Assembly (NCBI GenBank): GCA_023406895.1
Contig: JAEXTV010000021.1
Coordinates: forward strand, 248,001-312,000
Direction: 5' to 3'
Source: Bacillota bacterium
Lineage (GTDB): Bacteria > Bacillota > Clostridia > Christensenellales > SZUA-584
Length of the DNA: 64,000 nt
In this document: piece by piece, positions 53,236 to 61,660 of the stretch
Layout of the letters: each line of letters starts with the position of its first letter
Numbering within the stretch: the stretch's first letter is position 1
Made by a program: the position numbers and the translations under genes
The notes under the pieces: model-generated
Seen by the model: the letters and a program-made list of their open reading frames with translations, nothing else
The model's database searches: none
Told to the model about the DNA's origin: nothing

Positions 53236-53919
53236 TTAATCAACGACCTTAATGGAATTTATGACAGGTTGGTGTTCCTTCTCTACCGTCCCATTGTTAT
53301 CCACTACCGGTGTATCCGCGCATATCTTGTCGACAATATCCATTCCGTCAGTCACATAGCCGAAGGCCGCATATTGGCCATCAAGAAATGTGCTGTCTTC
53401 ATGAACAATAAAAAACTGAGAGCTGGCGCTGTTAAAGTCCTTAGAACGCGCCATTGAGATCGCTCCCCTCGTGTGAGACAATGGATTATCAACCCCGTTT
53501 AAAGAAAATTCGCCCTTAATCGTTTTATCTGAGCCGCCTGTTCCGGTGCCTTCTGGATCACCGCCTTGTATCATGAATCCTGTCATAATCCGGTGAAAGG
53601 TCAGTCCATCGTAGAAGCCTTCCTTAACCAAGCTAACAAAGTTGGTTACACTGATCGGTGCATTATCGCCGTCAAGTTCGACGGTAATCGTCCCGTAGTC
53701 TTTCACATCTATGGCGACATGAACTTTTCCGACGGATTGAATCACACCCTCATCAGACTGCTGCACGGGTTCGCTGGATTCAGACTCAACCTCGTGCTGT
53801 ACGGACTCGCTGGATTGAGGCGCAGCCTCTTCGGATTGTTGTCCCGATTCGTTTTGTTTTACGCAGCCAGCTGACAATACAAGTAATATACATAGCATCG
53901 TATAGACTAATTTCTTCAT
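53236..53919 (-). CDS. Cyclophilin-type peptidyl-prolyl isomerase lipoprotein
   Basis: A 227-residue lipoprotein. The signal peptide ends in lipobox LSAGC (Cys19), followed by a Ser/Glu/Gln-rich linker to about residue 62. The cyclophilin domain (about 65-227) has FYDGLTFHRIMTGFMIQGGDPEGTGTGG (shortened: FHRIMTGFMIQGGD) with the catalytic Arg, RGAISMAR and SSQFFIVHED. It assists folding of proteins outside the membrane. Length is normal. It sits between rlmD and the displaced rlmD 3' remnant. Confidence 0.92.
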   Translation of the reverse strand: MKKLVYTMLCILLVLSAGCVKQNESGQQSEEAAPQSSESVQHEVESESSEPVQQSDEGVIQSVGKVHVAIDVKDYGTITVELDGDNAPISVTNFVSLVKEGFYDGLTFHRIMTGFMIQGGDPEGTGTGGSDKTIKGEFSLNGVDNPLSHTRGAISMARSKDFNSASSQFFIVHEDSTFLDGQYAAFGYVTDGMDIVDKICADTPVVDNNGTVEKEHQPVINSIKVVD

Positions 53920-54027
53920 GATGACTTTCTCCTCAATAATTACTGATTCGTTTGCTTTTGATTAATCTCCTGCTGATTAACCGTAAAATATGTTTTCACA
54001 GTGTGTGCTGTCAAAGGCAACTCACGC

Positions 54028-55359
54028 CTACTTCTCAACCTTTGACATCAATACCACGCTCTCAACGTGCGTCGTGTGCGGGAACATGTCCACCCCCATC
54101 ACCTTCTCAATGCCATAGCCCTCAAACAATGCGGCATCTCTTGCGAGCGTGGATGGATTGCACGAGACATAGACAATGCGCCTCGGCGCGGCATCCACGA
54201 TCTTCTTGATCAGCGGCGCGTCACATCCTTTCCTCGGCGGATCGAGTATCACGATATCCGGTCTGCCATACTGCCTTATTCCCTCATCAATCATCTGTCC
54301 CGCATCGCCACCGAGAAAATGCGCGTTGCTGATGTCGTTCAGTTTCGCGTTTTCCTCCGCGTTTTTCACTGCTTCTTCCACATATTCAATGCCGAGCACC
54401 ATTCTTGCCTGCCTTGCCGCGAGCAGAGAAATCGTCCCGATGCCACAGAACAAATCGAAAACGGTATCGTCCTTTCTGATCTGCGCGTATTCGAGCGCCA
54501 TGCGGTACAGCTTCTCCGACTGCTCGTGATTCACCTGCAAAAAGCTCGTGAGCCCTGCACGGAACTGCATGCCGTCATATGTTTCTGTGATATAGCCGCT
54601 CCCGCGCACCGTACGGTTTTGGCTGCCAAGTATCGCGTTCTGCCTCTTTTCGTTTCTGTTGATGACAATGCCGTCAACTGTTTCCCCCAGCGCCTTTTCC
54701 AGCGCCTTGGTATCCGCCCAGTCGCGCAGCACCACCCCGGCCATCAGTTTTCCGTCTGAAGACTGACGCGCAACAATATGCCGCAGCATGCCCGTATGCT
54801 TCTCTTCGTCATACGGTGTTATTTTATTGTCGTTCGCCCACCGAATAACTTTGTTTTTCACATCGTTAATCGCTTGCTTTTGTATCGGGCAGTCGGCCGC
54901 AATCAGCCTGTGGCTGTGCGGCGCAAAAAAACCGGACTGTGCCCGGCCACCTACCCGCGCCACAGGAAAAGAGGCTTTGTTGCGGTAATCACGACTGTTC
55001 TCAGCGGGTACCACAAAGGGCAGCTCAATCTCGATGCCGCCGATGCGCTTGAAGCACTCTTTGATGTGGCGTGCTTTGAAAGCCAGCTGCTGCTCATACT
55101 GCAGATGCTGCAGCGTACACCCGCCGCAGGCTTCAAATACCCCGCAGAACGGCTCAATCCTTTCCGGTGAGGGCTCAATAATTTCTATCAGCTTGCCCAC
55201 CGCATAGCTCTTCGCAAGCTTGATAATTTTTGCTTTTATCTTTTCTCCGGGCAGCGCGTGCGCCACAAAAACAGCCATCCCTTCATGCCGGCCGATGCCC
55301 GCACCCTCCACCGTCAGATCATCTATTTTGATTTCCACATCATCGTTTTTCTTCAGCAT
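54028..55359 (-). CDS. rlmD: 23S rRNA (uracil-5-)-methyltransferase (RlmD/RumA family)
   Basis: A 443-residue RNA m5U methyltransferase. A TRAM domain (about 5-60) is followed by the Fe-S Cys set (C-x-…-CGGC at about 70-80 and the CPIQ Cys at about 155), the SAM-binding VFDLFCGIGTISLLAA, DPPRKGCDAPL and the catalytic Cys-containing VYVSCNPSTLARD. It methylates a uridine in 23S rRNA (U1939 class); other members act on U747 or tRNA U54, so exact target is inferred. It carries a decayed copy of its 3' end at 52903-53085. Confidence 0.9.
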   Translation of the reverse strand: MLKKNDDVEIKIDDLTVEGAGIGRHEGMAVFVAHALPGEKIKAKIIKLAKSYAVGKLIEIIEPSPERIEPFCGVFEACGGCTLQHLQYEQQLAFKARHIKECFKRIGGIEIELPFVVPAENSRDYRNKASFPVARVGGRAQSGFFAPHSHRLIAADCPIQKQAINDVKNKVIRWANDNKITPYDEEKHTGMLRHIVARQSSDGKLMAGVVLRDWADTKALEKALGETVDGIVINRNEKRQNAILGSQNRTVRGSGYITETYDGMQFRAGLTSFLQVNHEQSEKLYRMALEYAQIRKDDTVFDLFCGIGTISLLAARQARMVLGIEYVEEAVKNAEENAKLNDISNAHFLGGDAGQMIDEGIRQYGRPDIVILDPPRKGCDAPLIKKIVDAAPRRIVYVSCNPSTLARDAALFEGYGIEKVMGVDMFPHTTHVESVVLMSKVEK

Positions 55360-55409
55360 AAATCCTCCGCCCGACTATTATAGCATACCGGTGATCCTAC
55401 AGAACAGAC

Positions 55410-56804
55410 TTAAAGATTAAGCGCTTCTTTGAGCCGCCTGACACCTTCTTCAATATTCTCCATGCTCAGATTTCCGAAACCAAGCACGAGTTGATTCTCA
55501 TGACTGCCTTTTATCAGCACATAGTCTTCCACATAATCAACATCAATGCCGATCTTTTCAAAAGCCGTAAAGTCATCCGGAGACAATCGGCGCGGCAGTG
55601 TAATCATCAGATATAGCCCCGCATTGTCTCCCGAAATGGTGATGCTTGAACCAAAAGCGGCGTTCAGACAGGCGATTAAGTGCTTTCTTTTTGCGTCGTA
55701 TCTTTTTTTCATCTGGAACACATGGCGGTCGAGCTGCTTTGTTTCCATTAAACGCGATATGGCAATCTGCTCAATCGCGCCTGTCCAAACGTTGAGCGAA
55801 TCGATATGCTCTCTGGCCTGTTTGGTGAGTGCAGAAGGCAGAATCATATAAGCAATGCGCAATGACGGTGAAAACACATTGCTGAGACTTCCCAGGTGAA
55901 TCACTCGCTCGCTGTCAAGATGCCAAAGCGACTGTATGGGCTCGCCGCAATAACGGAATTCGCTGTCGTAATCGTCCTCTATCACATAAGCATCATGACT
56001 TTGCGCATAGTCGAGCAAGGCGATACGCCGATTTGCGGGCAGCACGCCGCCAAGCGGGAATTGATGAGATGACGCGACATAAATCAGCCTTAAATCCTCA
56101 ATCTCCGGCAGCAAATCTGTACAGATGCCCGATGCATCCGATTCAACGGGAACCACGTTGAGCCCGCTTTTCTCAATTGCATGACGCGCGAAATGAAGAC
56201 ACGGGTCTTCTGTCAACGCATTTGCAACCGGCTTATACAGCAGCTTCGATACCATCTCTATACCCGCAGATGTACCGGGCACAATAAATATGCGTTCAAA
56301 ACCGCAATAAATACCTTTGGCGCGGTAGAGATACTCTGCGATGGCTTTGATCAATACCGGATGCCCGCCGGGACTGACATACCCGAAATCATCCGCAACG
56401 GCGTCAAGGCACGCCTCTTTGAGCGTTTTGGCCCATAACGCCTTTGGGAAAACCGACAGATCAGGATTGGCGGGATCGAAAACGATCATGTCTCTATTTT
56501 CTTTTTCGTTCAGGTATGATCTGCCCGTTATGGCACTTTTTTTGGGGTATTTTGCGCTCGCGTCGATAGATGCCGCATACGTGCCCGATCCCATCGCACT
56601 GTTTAAATACCCCTCCGCAATGAGCTGTTCATACGCCAGAATCACAGAATTTCGCGATATACCGAGTTCTTTTGCGTGCTGGCGCGTGGGCGGCATCTTC
56701 TGCCCGGCAGCGATTTTTCCGCAGAGAATGGCGTCTCTGAGCTGTTGTGTCAGCTGAACCGTGATGGGCGTTGGAAGCGTTCTGTCTATGATCAAACCAA
56801 ACAT
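55410..56804 (-). CDS. MocR/PdxR-type regulator (GntR winged helix fused to aminotransferase domain)
   Basis: A 464-residue fusion: GntR-type winged helix (about 8-72, AGQKMPPTRQHAKELGISRNSVILAYEQL in pieces) and a fold type I aminotransferase domain (about 100-464). The PLP-binding Lys region reads HLGSLSNVFSPSLRIAY: the expected Ser-x-x-Lys shows Asn, so covalent PLP binding at the usual Lys is not evident. Start 56804 has GGAGGGG. It is divergent from an aldo/keto reductase gene with inverted repeats between, the usual arrangement for a regulator and its target. Confidence 0.87.
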   Translation of the reverse strand: MFGLIIDRTLPTPITVQLTQQLRDAILCGKIAAGQKMPPTRQHAKELGISRNSVILAYEQLIAEGYLNSAMGSGTYAASIDASAKYPKKSAITGRSYLNEKENRDMIVFDPANPDLSVFPKALWAKTLKEACLDAVADDFGYVSPGGHPVLIKAIAEYLYRAKGIYCGFERIFIVPGTSAGIEMVSKLLYKPVANALTEDPCLHFARHAIEKSGLNVVPVESDASGICTDLLPEIEDLRLIYVASSHQFPLGGVLPANRRIALLDYAQSHDAYVIEDDYDSEFRYCGEPIQSLWHLDSERVIHLGSLSNVFSPSLRIAYMILPSALTKQAREHIDSLNVWTGAIEQIAISRLMETKQLDRHVFQMKKRYDAKRKHLIACLNAAFGSSITISGDNAGLYLMITLPRRLSPDDFTAFEKIGIDVDYVEDYVLIKGSHENQLVLGFGNLSMENIEEGVRRLKEALNL

Positions 56805-56841
56805 GTTCCCCTCCAAATTGGTTCTTTATAAATCGACCATT

Positions 56842-56874
56842 ATTGGCACTTTAATTAAGCCAATTATAGTATAT
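56842..56874 (+). promoter_or_regulatory. Inverted repeat and promoter between the MocR regulator and aldo/keto reductase genes
   Basis: ATTGGC (56842-56847) and GCCAAT (56859-56864) form a symmetric site of 11-base spacing. It overlaps a plus-strand promoter with TTGGCA as -35 and TAGTAT (about 56867-56872) as -10, so a bound regulator could control the reductase. A related half-site (TTGGTTC) lies at about 56817. Confidence 0.55.
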
Positions 56875-56922
56875 CCTATAGATGGTATCAATGGTAAACT
56901 TATTAAATATGGAGGAAGAAAT

Positions 56923-57933
56923 ATGAAACAAATAAATTTCGCAAAAACGGACGATAAAGTCAGTTCATTCTGCCTTGGCGCCATGCTGATGGGTACGGCG
57001 ATGGACAAAAAAACAGCATTTGACGTACTGGATCACTTCAGAGAACAAGGCGGCAATTTTATTGACACCGCAAACTGCTATGCGTGGTGGATGGGCAGCG
57101 GCGAATATGTCGGAGACGAAAGCGAAAATATGATCGGTGAATGGCTGAGCAGCCGACAATGCCGCGACGAGGTTTTTCTCGCCACCAAGGTCGGCGGACG
57201 CCTCAAGGATGTACACGGCATCCGCAATGCGAACGGAGAAATTGAATGGCACCGTGTGCGTGCGGAATATGAAGGTCTTCGCGCTGATGTGATAAAAAAG
57301 GGTGTGGAAGGCAGTTTAAAGCGGCTCAGAACCGAGTGTATAGATCTTTACTACGCCCATGTGTTTGATGACGTCACGCCGCTCGAGGAAACGATGGAAG
57401 CGTTCAACAGCCTGATAAAGGAAGGCAAAGTCCGCTATATCGGCTGCAGCAATATCACCCCGCAGAAAATTGAAGAAGCCAACCGCATCAGCAAAGAAAA
57501 GCATTTTTCACCGTACATGGCCATGCAACAGGAATATTCGTACCTGCACCCAGACAGAAGCCTTGATACGGGCATCGTTGAGCATGCCGATGCGCGGATG
57601 TTTGAATGCATGGAAACTCAGGGTATGGCGTTCCTCGCTTACTCTCCTCTGCTCAAAGGCATCTACGGCGACAAAAATAAGCGCGAAACCTATTACAACA
57701 AGCATTTATACGATAACGAAAAGTGCCGTGAAAAACTCGCGCTCGTTGATAAGCTTTCGCAGGAACTCGGCATCACAGGCAATCAGCTTGTGCTGGCGTG
57801 GCTGCTCAGGCACGATCCGCAGATCATACCGATCATCGGCTTCAGCCGCAAGGAGCAGTATTTGGAGAACATGGAAGCGCTTAAGGTTGATCTTCCGGAC
57901 GAATTTATGACGGTGCTGAACGCGTTGAACTGA
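56923..57933 (+). CDS. Aldo/keto reductase
   Basis: A 336-residue NADPH-dependent aldo/keto reductase. FIDTANCYAWW supplies the catalytic Asp and Tyr, LATKVGG the Lys and DLYYAHVFDD the His. The C-terminal IIGFSRKEQYLENMEAL is the cofactor-binding pattern of AKRs. Substrate unknown. Start 56923 (MKQINFAK) is fixed by GGAGG; the longer frame from 56761 overlaps the divergent regulator gene. Likely regulated by the MocR-type regulator next door. Confidence 0.92.
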   Translation: MKQINFAKTDDKVSSFCLGAMLMGTAMDKKTAFDVLDHFREQGGNFIDTANCYAWWMGSGEYVGDESENMIGEWLSSRQCRDEVFLATKVGGRLKDVHGIRNANGEIEWHRVRAEYEGLRADVIKKGVEGSLKRLRTECIDLYYAHVFDDVTPLEETMEAFNSLIKEGKVRYIGCSNITPQKIEEANRISKEKHFSPYMAMQQEYSYLHPDRSLDTGIVEHADARMFECMETQGMAFLAYSPLLKGIYGDKNKRETYYNKHLYDNEKCREKLALVDKLSQELGITGNQLVLAWLLRHDPQIIPIIGFSRKEQYLENMEALKVDLPDEFMTVLNALN

Positions 57934-57942
57934 TTGGCGAGC

Positions 57943-58069
57943 AAGGCCCGAAGTTCGGCTTCTGGCCTTCTAATAAAGTCTTCTGGTTTTCTCTCAATTG
58001 ACTCCTTAGAGGCTGCCGCCTGTGGAAACCGTGTGCTTGATTCCCCCACGTTTTCTGCCGGCGGCAGCC
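57943..58069. repeat. Inverted repeats downstream of the aldo/keto reductase, possible dispersed repeat
   Basis: AAGGCC-GAAG/CTTC-GGCCTT forms a hairpin at 57943-57969. GGCTGCCGCC (58011-58020) and GGCGGCAGCC (58060-58069) are perfect 10-base inverted repeats. The GC-rich block between is unlike surrounding intergenic DNA. I see no gene to 58420 apart from short shadow frames. Confidence 0.4.
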
Positions 58070-58420
58070 CCTTCGGAGTGAACCATCTGCTTTGCCTTCA
58101 CTGTTTGAATGCCGGACTCATTTGCGGATTCAGATTAGATAAAGTCAGCAAAGCCTCAAGCCCAAATCAACCGGATTTGGAAATGAGTTATAGGATACAT
58201 AGTGCTGGTTCAGTGACCGAAGTCCATTATACCATCCCATGCCGCTTATCTGTGACCTATCTATAATGCGCAGCGTTGCCAGAGCAGCAGCGTAAATTGA
58301 TTTTTGATTTCTTGCCAAAACCTTAATACATGCGATTTTATTCAACGCCGCCGGTCATTTGCGAATAAGCCATCGTCACTTGTTCAACCGTCTGCGCGGG
58401 ATGCATTTTTCCGGCATTTC

Positions 58421-59428
58421 TTATACAATGTACGCGATGCTCGCCTCGGGCAGATAGTGCGCGATGCGGTCGCGGAAAAATTCGGACGCCTCTTCCTTCG
58501 TATCACGTTTATAGCCGTATCGGCTGCGCCCGCAAAATGCCATCGATTCTTTATTATAAAGATTCCACGCCCCCGGAAACGCCTCTTCGTTGATCGTTTT
58601 TGTGACCATGCCGTATGTCATATAGATCAATTCCAACGCCACCGTGCTTTTGATGCCGGGCAGCAGCTTTTCCGCCATGATGGCGAACAGCTTTTCATAC
58701 ATCTCCCTGTACCCATCCACCATAATAATCGGCGCGACGAGTATGCCCGTATCGTACCCGGCTGTATAAAGTTTATTGAGCGCTTCTATTCGGTCTGATA
58801 GCCTGGAAGTGCCAAATTCCACATGTGATATGATCTCCTGCGGATTCAGGCTCATGCGGATTGTCACATTGTGGCCGTGCGGTAAATCCAAAAGCGTGTC
58901 CACCATACTGAATTTCGTGGGCAGCGTGATCCGCGCGTTATCCACCTCGGCAAACTGTTTAATCGTCCATTCGAGGTTGCCGCTCACGGTGTTCTCGAGA
59001 ACCAAGTCCGAATTGCTGCCGATTTCAAAAACACTGCCCGGATACTTGTCAGCGGCACGCTTCAGCTTATTCATCATCTCTTCTCGGTTCACAAAAACAC
59101 GTAAATAAGCGCTCGTGTAATACGTGCAGACAAGATAACAGTAAAGACACATGGCGGCACAGCCGGAGGACGTATACGGTACGAGAAAATCCGAGGTTTT
59201 ATTGTTCTTCTGATGCGTCAATGACTTTCTGATACCCAGCACGAGATAGTTTTTCATCTTTGAAAAATCCTCATTGGGCCGTTCCCTGAGCTCCGGGATT
59301 TTGTTATGGTTATCAATCTCAATGATCTCAATGCCCATATCGGTGTATTTTTTAATCAGCTCTCTGCCGAGCCTATAGCTCGCGCAGCCTTTTTCCGCAT
59401 AAACCCTTGACGGAACGAACGTTTTCAT
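58421..59428 (-). CDS. splB: Spore photoproduct lyase
   Basis: A 335-residue radical SAM enzyme that reverses the thymine dimer formed in UV-irradiated spores. The radical SAM cluster Cys are C90, C94 and C97 (GCAAMCLYC), the same spacing and positions as in Bacillus SplB. The hydrogen-donor Cys expected in the FEAACTSD-like segment is Ser138 here (FEIGSNSD), so another residue would have to donate the hydrogen. The C-terminus (FCGRSRYGYKRD) fits the family. Presence implies endospore formation. No splA is recognised upstream. Confidence 0.88.
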   Translation of the reverse strand: MKTFVPSRVYAEKGCASYRLGRELIKKYTDMGIEIIEIDNHNKIPELRERPNEDFSKMKNYLVLGIRKSLTHQKNNKTSDFLVPYTSSGCAAMCLYCYLVCTYYTSAYLRVFVNREEMMNKLKRAADKYPGSVFEIGSNSDLVLENTVSGNLEWTIKQFAEVDNARITLPTKFSMVDTLLDLPHGHNVTIRMSLNPQEIISHVEFGTSRLSDRIEALNKLYTAGYDTGILVAPIIMVDGYREMYEKLFAIMAEKLLPGIKSTVALELIYMTYGMVTKTINEEAFPGAWNLYNKESMAFCGRSRYGYKRDTKEEASEFFRDRIAHYLPEASIAYIV

Positions 59429-59594
59429 CTGATGCCTGCCTTTCAAAAGATAGTATGTCCCCAGATTGCTGCCATATGAGCTTTTTTATGATCAGACATA
59501 TAAAAAGCAATACTCATAATGCGGGCTGTAAATGAGATGTTTCTTTTATCGCCAACGCGCCATAACCAACAGAACCGTTCGGCAATGATACTTT

Positions 59595-59729
59595 TTAATT
59601 GTCTTGAAGGAGCTTCGCAATATCATCAAATAGAGGGCCGAGATACTGTTTTACAACCCAGTCCTCAATACACTCGTTGCTCTGCATCTCATTACGTTTG
59701 TTAAATAAGACCGAATTTTTACTATGCAA
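59595..59729 (-). CDS. Possible 44-residue ORF upstream of splB
   Basis: A minus-strand frame from TTG 59729 (GAGAG upstream) to TAA 59595 encodes ...NECIEDWVVKQYLGPLFDD..., ending IAKLLQDN. It looks like a real coding sequence, acidic and helical, about 165 bases upstream of splB. It could be a small protein or the C-terminus of a lost gene; it is not recognisably SplA. An in-frame ATG lies at 59687 as alternative start. The remaining bases 59429-59594 and 59730-59797 show nothing else. Confidence 0.3.
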   Translation of the reverse strand: MHSKNSVLFNKRNEMQSNECIEDWVVKQYLGPLFDDIAKLLQDN

Positions 59730-59797
59730 TTCCGCTCTCAATGTAAACGTAATGATTTATGGACCGTATATCAACGACGGTATATACGGCATATTTT

Positions 59798-59835
59798 ACA
59801 AAAAAAGAGCCGGAGATACTATTCTCCAGCCCTAA
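59798..59835 (-). terminator. Intrinsic terminator after the SIMPL protein gene
   Basis: A GGCTGGAGA/TCTCCGGCT stem (two G-T pairs) with a 6-base loop runs on the minus strand into CTTTTTTTG, 15 bases after the stop codon at 59850. Confidence 0.8.
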
Positions 59836-59849
59836 GAGGGATCGGTTAT

Positions 59850-60599
59850 TTATTCAATTTCATAAACCACTGTCACACTGGCTTTGATATCAAGCTCTCC
59901 TGAGGAAATCGGCGTTGAACCGGAATTACTTTCGTCCATCGCCGCCTGCGGATATTCTCTTAAGATGCTCCCGCCCGCTGAATTCTCGTTCATCTGAAGA
60001 GCCCCGATAATCTTCACGCCGCCTGCGGCTGCCAGCGTATCGGCTTTCGCCTTTGCCGCTTCCACCGCGAGCTTAAGCGCTTCATTATAAACAGCCTGCT
60101 GATCGAGTATCCCGAAGCTGATTGAGTTTGTCATATTCGCGCCGCTGTTGACCGCAATATCTATGTATTCCCCGACACGCTCGATGTCCTTTATTGTCAG
60201 TTCCACCTGATTGTTCACCTCGTAGTTCACAATCTTGTTGGTGCTGCTCGAATAATCATAGATCGGGTACGCGTTATACTGTGTGGTTTTAATATCGTCT
60301 TCCGTCAGGCCCGCGCTTATCAGCGCTTGCGTCATGGTGTTCATAATCTCTGCGTTCTGGTCCTGCGCGGCTTTCATGTCTTTATTCTGCGTCGTAACGC
60401 CCACGGTCACGTATGCCACATCTGGCTGCGCCGTCACTTTGCCCTGCGCGGAAACGGTAATGCTTTTTGGGGTCTTGGCGTCCTCACCGGCAGGGATAAT
60501 GCTTGCACCATCTTTGTCAGCGCGTACCGCACATCCCGCGATTGCGACCACCAACAAGGCCGATATCAGAGCGAAAAGGATGATTCGCTTACTTTTCAT
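59850..60599 (-). CDS. SIMPL domain (DUF541) lipoprotein
   Basis: A 249-residue lipoprotein. Its lipobox is IAGC (Cys23). The mature part is the SIMPL/DUF541 domain: SITVSAQGKVTAQPDVAYVTVGV at the start (shortened: ITVSAQGKVTAQPDVA), QNAEIMNTMTQALISAGLTEDDIKT and the C-terminal ASVTVVYEIE. These proteins are periplasmic or cell-surface, often associated with oxidative-stress tolerance; function is unclear. It follows the DUF4349 gene by 12 bases in one operon. Confidence 0.88.
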   Translation of the reverse strand: MKSKRIILFALISALLVVAIAGCAVRADKDGASIIPAGEDAKTPKSITVSAQGKVTAQPDVAYVTVGVTTQNKDMKAAQDQNAEIMNTMTQALISAGLTEDDIKTTQYNAYPIYDYSSSTNKIVNYEVNNQVELTIKDIERVGEYIDIAVNSGANMTNSISFGILDQQAVYNEALKLAVEAAKAKADTLAAAGGVKIIGALQMNENSAGGSILREYPQAAMDESNSGSTPISSGELDIKASVTVVYEIE

Positions 60600-60611
60600 A
60601 TCACTCTCTCC

Positions 60612-61571
60612 TCATTTGATTTCGCCCGGCATATTCGCGCTTTTCATCGCTTTCTTTTTCCTGCGTTTCAAAAGCACGATGATGAGCACGGCCACCGCTG
60701 CCAGCGGCACGATAACCGGCGCGCCGCCAATGAAGAACACGAGCAGGAATTCACCAAAGTCGGCCAGCACATTGAGCACAGAATAGAAAGCGTTCGAGAT
60801 GCGTGTGCCGATGCTTTCGTCCGGCGGAGAAACTTCCGCCACTTGATTGACCTCCTGCATCTCAATCGTCACTGTGGAAAAATCGATCAGGCTGTCGTAG
60901 TCTCTGAGGTTTGTCTCCAACATCTGAATCTCATACGATACATTGGCGAGCGCTTCTTCGAGCTTCACGATATCTTCCATGGTCGTCGCTTTGCCGAGCA
61001 GCTCCAGCAGCCGTGTTTCGCGGGCGCGCAGCGTTTTGAGCTTCGTCTCGGTATCAAAATACTGCAGCGAAATATCTTCACCGCTGACCGAGCTCGAAAT
61101 CGTTTCTCCCAAATCTCCGAGCAGCCCTGTGAATTCGCTGAACTTATTGCTCGGTACGCGCAGCGTCAGGCTTGCGTTTCGTCCGTTTTCGTTCCATTTT
61201 TCCGGTTTGCTGCCGGATATAGAGGACGATTCGATATACCCGCCCATTTTCTCAAGCGATGATAGCAGACTGTCGTAATCGGCGTCGAAGTTCTTTGTAC
61301 GGATCGAGAAACTGCCGTGGTAGACGATCTTTCTGTTCAAATTCGGAGATAAAATCGAATTGTCATAATTGAGCCCCGCGTCGGGTGCAGGTGCGGCCGA
61401 TTCCGCAGGCGCTTCTTCCACTTCTATCGTGCTGTCCTGCTCAGCGGGTGCCCCGGCCACCTCGCTTTGCGCGTAGTAGCCGTTGTCTTCATCCGCGCGC
61501 GGTGCCGAGCATCCAGCTAACGCCGTCACCATCAGCACCGATATGGTTAATGTCACCAGTAACTTTTTCAT
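60612..61571 (-). CDS. DUF4349 lipoprotein with C-terminal membrane anchor
   Basis: A 319-residue protein with lipobox LAGC (Cys21), a Glu/Ala/Pro-rich linker, and the DUF4349 domain (about 75-260): KIVYHGSFSIRTKNFDADYDSLLSSLEKMGGYIESSS (shortened: GSFSIRTKNFDADYDSL), LRVPSNKFSEF, a coiled-coil TKLKTLRARETRLLEL. A transmembrane helix follows at about 280-305 with a basic tail. It spans two anchors, and may bridge membrane and cell wall. Adjacent to the SIMPL gene, suggesting joint function downstream of the ECF sigma gene. Confidence 0.87.
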   Translation of the reverse strand: MKKLLVTLTISVLMVTALAGCSAPRADEDNGYYAQSEVAGAPAEQDSTIEVEEAPAESAAPAPDAGLNYDNSILSPNLNRKIVYHGSFSIRTKNFDADYDSLLSSLEKMGGYIESSSISGSKPEKWNENGRNASLTLRVPSNKFSEFTGLLGDLGETISSSVSGEDISLQYFDTETKLKTLRARETRLLELLGKATTMEDIVKLEEALANVSYEIQMLETNLRDYDSLIDFSTVTIEMQEVNQVAEVSPPDESIGTRISNAFYSVLNVLADFGEFLLVFFIGGAPVIVPLAAVAVLIIVLLKRRKKKAMKSANMPGEIK

Positions 61572-61597
61572 AACACCCTCCCACCAATCGTTTTAGT

Positions 61598-61633
61598 TAA
61601 ATAAAAAACGTCTGATCTCACTGATTAGACGTT
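61598..61633 (-). terminator. Intrinsic terminator between the ECF sigma gene and the DUF4349 gene
   Basis: AAACGTCT/AGACGTTT stem with additional inner pairs; on the minus strand it is followed by TTTTTTATTT. It would separate, or attenuate, sigma-gene transcripts from the two lipoprotein genes. Confidence 0.7.
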
Positions 61634-61660
61634 TGCGTTTGGGCATAGGTTCCAATATCA

